Shown here in pieces: positions 59,376 through 64,000 of a DNA stretch of 64,000 nt. The notes below the pieces were generated by a model. That model was not told the origin of the DNA, did no database searches, and saw only the letters and a program-made list of their open reading frames with translations. Location: NCBI GenBank assembly GCA_022539475.1, contig VCMS01000152.1, forward strand, positions 83,933-147,932, written 5' to 3'. Origin of the DNA: Gracilaria domingensis (taxonomy: Eukaryota > Rhodophyta > Florideophyceae > Gracilariales > Gracilariaceae). Both the position numbers and the translations under genes were made by a program. The number at the start of each line of letters is the position of its first letter. The stretch's first letter is position 1.

Positions 59376-62124
59376 TAATCTGGGCGCGTATCCTCGTACA
59401 GAACGGGTCAGTCTGTTGTTCTCTCACCATCACCTCTGGAGAAATGGGGACGAATGTACCGGATTTCAGATCTTCACCGTCTGCGACGAGCAAATCATCA
59501 CAAATATCGTCCGACACAATGTCGTAGTCCTCATCGCCCTCCTCAATGAGGAAACAGGGGATATCTTCATCATCGTCATCGACGAGTAAGGCTTCGCCTT
59601 CCGTTCCCAAACGTGAAAGGGCATCCGATTGTGCGTTGAGCGAACCCTTCTTGTAGGTGACTTCATAATCAAATTCGGCAAACCGAAGACGCCATCGCAT
59701 TAAGCGTACAGAAGGTTCTGTGACTGACATTAACCAACGTAATGCGGAATGATCCGTATTGACGGTAAAGTGTACACCCAAAAGATATGGTCGTAACGTC
59801 TGCAAAGCCCATACCATGGCGAGACACTCTTTCTCAGATACCGAGTAATTGCGTTCATGCACATTGAGCGTGCGTGACCAATATCCGATTGGTTTGCGTT
59901 TCCCTTTGGGCGTAGTCTGAAAGAATGCGCAGCCAATCTGGTAATCACTCGAGTCCGTATCTATGGTGTATGGCAACCCGTTCCTCGGTAGTGCCAACAC
60001 GGGTGCCGTAGTAACAGCCTCTTTAAAAGAGTTGAAAGCCTCCACTTGCGTGGGGGTAAGTAGTCCCAATTTGGGCGGTTGTCCCTTCTTCAGGAGTTCG
60101 TTGAGCGGTCCCGCGATCTTCGCGAAGCGAGAAATGAACCGTCTATAGACGTTGAAAAGCCCCAGAAAAGAGCGTAGCTCTGTGTGTGTAGTGGGGTGCT
60201 TCGCCTCTTTGAGGGTCTTCACGCGAGCTTCCTCGATCAGCAGCTGTCCCGGGCGTATGACATGGCCCAGGTACTTCACTGAGTCAGTGAAAAACTCTCA
60301 CTTCCTCAACTTGAGTGTGATTCCTGCATCCCGCAAAGCGGTCATTATCTCCCGAACATGTTCGAGGTGATCGTCCAAACTGTTGGAAAACACGATGATG
60401 TCGTCGAGGTATACCAAGCAACTCCGCCATTTAAAGCGAGCTAACAAAATGTCCAGAGCACGCTGAAACGTAGCGGGGGCGTTCGTTAACCCGAACGGCA
60501 TACGCTTAAAGCGATATAGTCCTGAATGACAGGTAAACGCGGTCTTGTCACGGTCTTCCGGTCCAACTGGTACTTGCCAGTAACCCCAGTTTGCACCCAA
60601 AGTGGAGAACACAGTAGCATCGCCAAGCGAGTGGATATACTCGTCCATACGAGGTATGGGGTACACGTCCTTGACGGTGACATCGTTCAAGCGACGATAA
60701 TCAATACAAAAGGGCCAGGACCCATCGGGTGTCGGAGCCAGTACAACTGGAGATGCCCACGGCGACTGAGCCGGTTCTATCACGCCAGCGCGGAGCATTT
60801 TGTTGATCTGAAACTCTTCCTCTTCGCGTGCTTTCGGGCCTGCCCTGTAAGGGTGCTGAGCAATCGGCTTGGTCTCCGGCAGGAAATCAATCCGGTGTTC
60901 CGTTGTTGAAACCTCTCCGAGGGAACCATCTAACATTGGTGTAAACTCTCGCAACATGTTGCGCAACTTTTCTCGGTGTGAAACCAGTACATGACGGAGA
61001 TTCAATTCTTCTAACTCCTTGATAGGGTCAATCTTGTCATAACTCGTAGGAACGGTTCTAACTTCCGAGTCATTCGTGTGTTCAACCGTCTGAGACGGGT
61101 CCGGCGCGGACGAGCGCGACGGGTCTCGCTCCCCTTCCTTAGGGTGAAGCACACCAGTGCGTTCTTCAGCAATCCCGAGCATCTCGGGGGCACTCGCCTT
61201 TGTGGGGATCAATGCCGTAGGGTGCGGTAAGACAGTACCAATTACTTGGTTCTTCACCAGATACCGGGGCTTCTTGCTAAAGTTGGCCAACATAACCCGA
61301 AAGGGGTGATCGCTGTTGATTTGAACAACTCCGTTCGCCAACGCGACCTGATACTTCTCGTAGAACGAGTTCAATGGTTGAACAACTCGCAAACCACGCG
61401 GAGCAGTTGTAACATCAACCCAAACCTGGGATTCCGGCGGAATAGAAATTGCACGCGCTACGCGGAGCTTCGGCGACTCCTTCGGAGGTGAGGAATCCTG
61501 TAGAGGAGCGGGTAGTGGTACCAGCTTAGCCGACGCCCGGCGTAATGAGCGACGAACAATCGATACAAACGAACCGTCTTTCATTTCCACTTCAAGCGCA
61601 CACGGTCGTATGGCTCCGACATATCTGTCGCAGAAGTCACACTCTAAAATGACAGGGGCAGCGAGCGTCTTGCAGACGATGAATTCCACTTGCTCGATGC
61701 AGTTACCAATCCTGACAATCAGTGAGACCATTCCAGCCGTTTGTAACGGGTTATTATTCGCATCTGCCACGTCCATGACGGGTCCTTGACGGACGCGACA
61801 ACGGATTTCCGGCGGTGGCAACGATTCAACAATAAAGTTGGGGCCTGCACCTGTATCCAGGATGGACAAGTGACGCACCAAATATTGGGTGGATAGCCCA
61901 AGGTCAGCAAAGATCTTGTAGTTTCGCTTGACCATTACCATGACTCGATCCGGGATCTGGTTGTTCCTGAACCGTATCCACGGGCGACGCAACACCCCAA
62001 TGGTGGTAGAGTCCACGTCTAAGACGGTCTGTTTCCTCGAAAGGATTCTGACCGGGGAGCGAGGCGGTGACGCCTCGGGCGCCGTAGACCTCAACTCGGG
62101 CGCCGCTCCATTGGAGACTCCCAT
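59308..62124 (-). pseudogene. gypsy 2 protease-RT-RNase H, inactivated
   Basis: Protease: 'HLSILDTGAGPNFIVESL'. RT: 'AGVIEPAQSPWASPVVLAP', 'MPFGLTNAPATFQRALDI' and 'LVYLDDIIVFSNSL'. Motif A reads 'FSTLGANWGYWQV' where gypsy 1 has 'FSTLDANSGYWQV', so the catalytic Asp is Gly. A TGA at 60298 replaces the Cys of 'LKL-x-K-C' seen in gypsy 1; the same frame continues with 'KYLGHVIRPGQLLIEEARV' and RNase H ('TIDTDSSDYQIGCAFFQT', 'LRWLMSVTEPSVRL'). Two independent lesions make it inactive. Confidence 0.9.
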
Positions 62125-62126
62125 AC

Positions 62127-63930
62127 TCAGTTTAACGGAGTTCCATCCGTTCTAACGGGAACGGCGTCCTGCGCAGCAGGGATCTTCACAGATTCCTGTG
62201 GAACGGCGGCAGGACTACCCGCAGCAGCGGCTGCCGCTATGGCTTGAGCCGGTGAAACATTGACCTGAGTCGGACCGGAGTGCAGTAACGCAGCCAGTTC
62301 TGCAGCAGACACCCTTCGGGGGTACTCAGCTTTCGCACGCAGATATGCGGTTACCGGCACTGACGCTTGTTCGGCGGGGGTCAGCGCTTCGAAATTTGCC
62401 ACAACCGTGGGCATTTCCCTCATCGAGAGGTTACAGTTCGGAGCTGCATGACCGTGGCTGCAACACATGAAACAGATCAAAGGTGGTCTTCCGGAACTCC
62501 GTGGGTCTTGAAACTTCACCGTTCGCGGGTCTATCCAACCAGGTTGCTGGTAACGACTCCCGGAATAGGGTACTTGAGGACTGCGAACGCGGGGACGGTC
62601 TGCGTACAGCAGCGCATCTTCCGTATTCGACGAAGCTTCTGAAGTAGAAGGCAACTCCGTAGTCGGATAGACACGATGTCCGCCTGTGCGAGGTGTAAGT
62701 TATCCACATCGTGGCCAGAAAAGTCCTGCGGTAGCAGTGAAGCTGATGACGACCCTCCTTCGAAGTGCAACGCTTTGGTTGAAACCCGGTATCCGGTGCG
62801 TGCGCGCAAGGCGTCTCCCTCCGCCTTCGCGTACTGCACTTACTCCAGATAGATAGTCTTCTTCCGGTCCTCCCGTCGCTGGGCAACCAGAGTACGAATA
62901 GCCGGATTCAATCCTTTGATAAACAGCGTACAGCGCTCGCTAGAAGAGTAAACGTTGCAAAAACGGTGGAATGACTTATTCAGGCCTACCGAGTACTCGG
63001 TTTCCGATTTCTTCGGGCGTTGTTTCGTCTCCCGCAATGCGGTGATTGCTTCCTCGATAGAGGTATTTGTCGCATACGAGCGCAACAAATACTGCACGGC
63101 TTCCGGCCAGCAGGTGACCCCTCCTTCAGAGGCGCGAGATGAACCTCTTACAGAGTTGTACTGATCTTCAGCGAGTCCACGTAGAAAATACGGTAAGGCA
63201 AGATAAGCTTGCCCCTCACTCATGCCGAGGATGTCAGCTTCCACTACAAAGCGTGAAAGAAAGTCAAGCACCAAAATGGGATCCTCCCCAGTGAACAACT
63301 GGTTGCGAAAGGTTAAGGACATGCGTTTGATGCAGTCCTTCACCTTACCCGTGCCACGGGGCGTCCGATTCAGACTTGAATCTTCCAAACGGTAATACCG
63401 GTAAGATAACAACCTTTCGAACAAGGGATTCGTCGACTCCAGTTCCCTCAAACCTGAGTGCTTTCGACCCCGTTTCCGGGTACCAACAACACCATATGTG
63501 GACGTAGAACTCCGCGAACGCGTAGAACGAGCGCGACGTTCACTGTCTCTTGACGAGCTCGATGATAAGGAACCCGCCGAGCGGTTCGAAATACCAGAAG
63601 ACTGTGACGAATCCGAGTCATACTCGTCAACATTCCTCTTCTTAGAGCGACTCTTCCCGGACTTCCGGTCACGTGTACGATGAGACTCTCCCGCAAAAGC
63701 GGCAGCAGGGCCGTCATCCTCACGGATGGTGGCCTCTAACGTCTCAAGACGGCCAAGAATCCGAATGAACTTCGTGTCAACCTCCTCGGTGAACTGGGAT
63801 ATCCTTGAAGAACCTCCAACAGAGCATTAACATCCTTCCGTAAAATACGTAGATCATCTGATACACCTCCGTTGAGGGCTGCGTCAACCTTCAAACGAAA
63901 GTCTGTCGACCTCAGAAACGAGTGTTTCAT
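62127..63930 (-). pseudogene. gag: gypsy 2 gag
   Basis: An open frame without a clear ATG runs from about 63700 to 62840: a Ser/Arg-rich start with 'YDSDSSQSSGIS', then 'LLSYRYYRLEDSSLNR', 'FTGEDPILVLDFLSRF' and 'LNPAIRTLVAQRRED', a retrotransposon capsid. After a break, 62654-62127 supplies a CCHC zinc knuckle 'CFMCCSHGHAAPNC' and a Pro/Ala-rich end. It is homologous in order and motif to gypsy 1 gag. Gag packages element RNA into virus-like particles. Confidence 0.8.
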
Positions 63931-64000
63931 GAGAACTCCTCATGACAGTAGTCTGAGCCGCAAGCACACGAACTTGAGGCTCCAACTCGTTACGAGCACA

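Larger units (their letters stand above)
53716..64000 (-). mobile_element. Ty3/gypsy chromovirus 2 (internal region, 5' end beyond window)
   Basis: Read right to left from the window end: gag (about 63800-62840, zinc knuckle to 62127), protease-RT-RNase H (62124-59308), integrase (59375-58527), a long linker and chromodomain (58508-56594), then an opposite-sense ORF (53795-56119) and a purine tract. The layout is the same as gypsy 1, and gag and the antisense ORF share motifs with it, so both belong to one lineage. Multiple nonsense codons and shifts show that this copy is dead. Confidence 0.9.

Noticed and set aside
1..64000. CRISPR arrays, rRNA genes, bacterial operons
   Set aside because: No spaced identical repeats or rRNA-like conserved blocks were seen; gene structure and introns are eukaryotic.

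Overview
The window is nuclear DNA from a photosynthetic eukaryote, most likely a red alga of the florideophyte type (Chondrus-like). The genes are compact and mostly intronless; the few introns are short (62-218 bp) GT-AG introns. Several products are plastid proteins (uroporphyrinogen decarboxylase, Mg-chelatase subunit D, Tic22, a TerC protein), and the right-hand third is dense in Ty3/gypsy and Ty1/copia retrotransposons. The species assignment is an inference. A run of Ns (44304-45185) marks an assembly gap.

Layout. From 0 to 32.5 kb is a gene-rich block: an orphan allophanate-hydrolase C-terminal domain, UROD, a GT-A glycosyltransferase, an ER Qa-SNARE (syntaxin-18 type), a small heat-shock protein with a phased heat-shock element, an NDUFAF6-like complex I assembly factor, TerC, a broken TIR-domain gene, ChlD, a small hypothetical protein, RlmH, HPRT, Tic22, a Ser/Ala/Lys heptapeptide-repeat protein, a PUFA-type fatty-acid elongase, a stand-alone Dicer/RIG-I-type helicase, a metallo-beta-lactamase-fold protein, calmodulin, signal peptide peptidase, TAF9, an NSE2/MMS21 SUMO ligase and an OCIA-like membrane protein. 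I resolved introns in NDUFAF6, RlmH, calmodulin, NSE2 and the OCIA-like gene. GC content rises strongly between about 19 and 28 kb.

From 32.6 to 38 kb the DNA is wrecked. A PIF/Harbinger transposase pseudogene abuts a 5'-truncated Sac1 phosphatase gene that carries an exact fold-back insertion. This is followed by an inositol 5-phosphatase fragment fused in frame to the C-terminal helicase half of a SWR1/SRCAP remodeller, which reads straight into an LTR.

From 37.95 to 48.46 kb lies a Ty3/gypsy chromovirus on the minus strand, with two LTRs, a purine tract, a degraded gag, the gap, a long intact RT-RNase H-integrase-chromodomain frame and a 580-codon ORF of opposite sense between pol and the 3' LTR. 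From 48.5 to about 53.2 kb is a decayed, 3'-truncated Ty1/copia element. From about 53.7 kb to the window end is a second, decayed chromovirus with a related opposite-sense ORF in the same place, interrupted by a roughly 200 bp AT-rich insert.

The most promising undescribed item is this pair of related chromoviruses, each carrying a homologous, unrecognised antisense gene downstream of pol.
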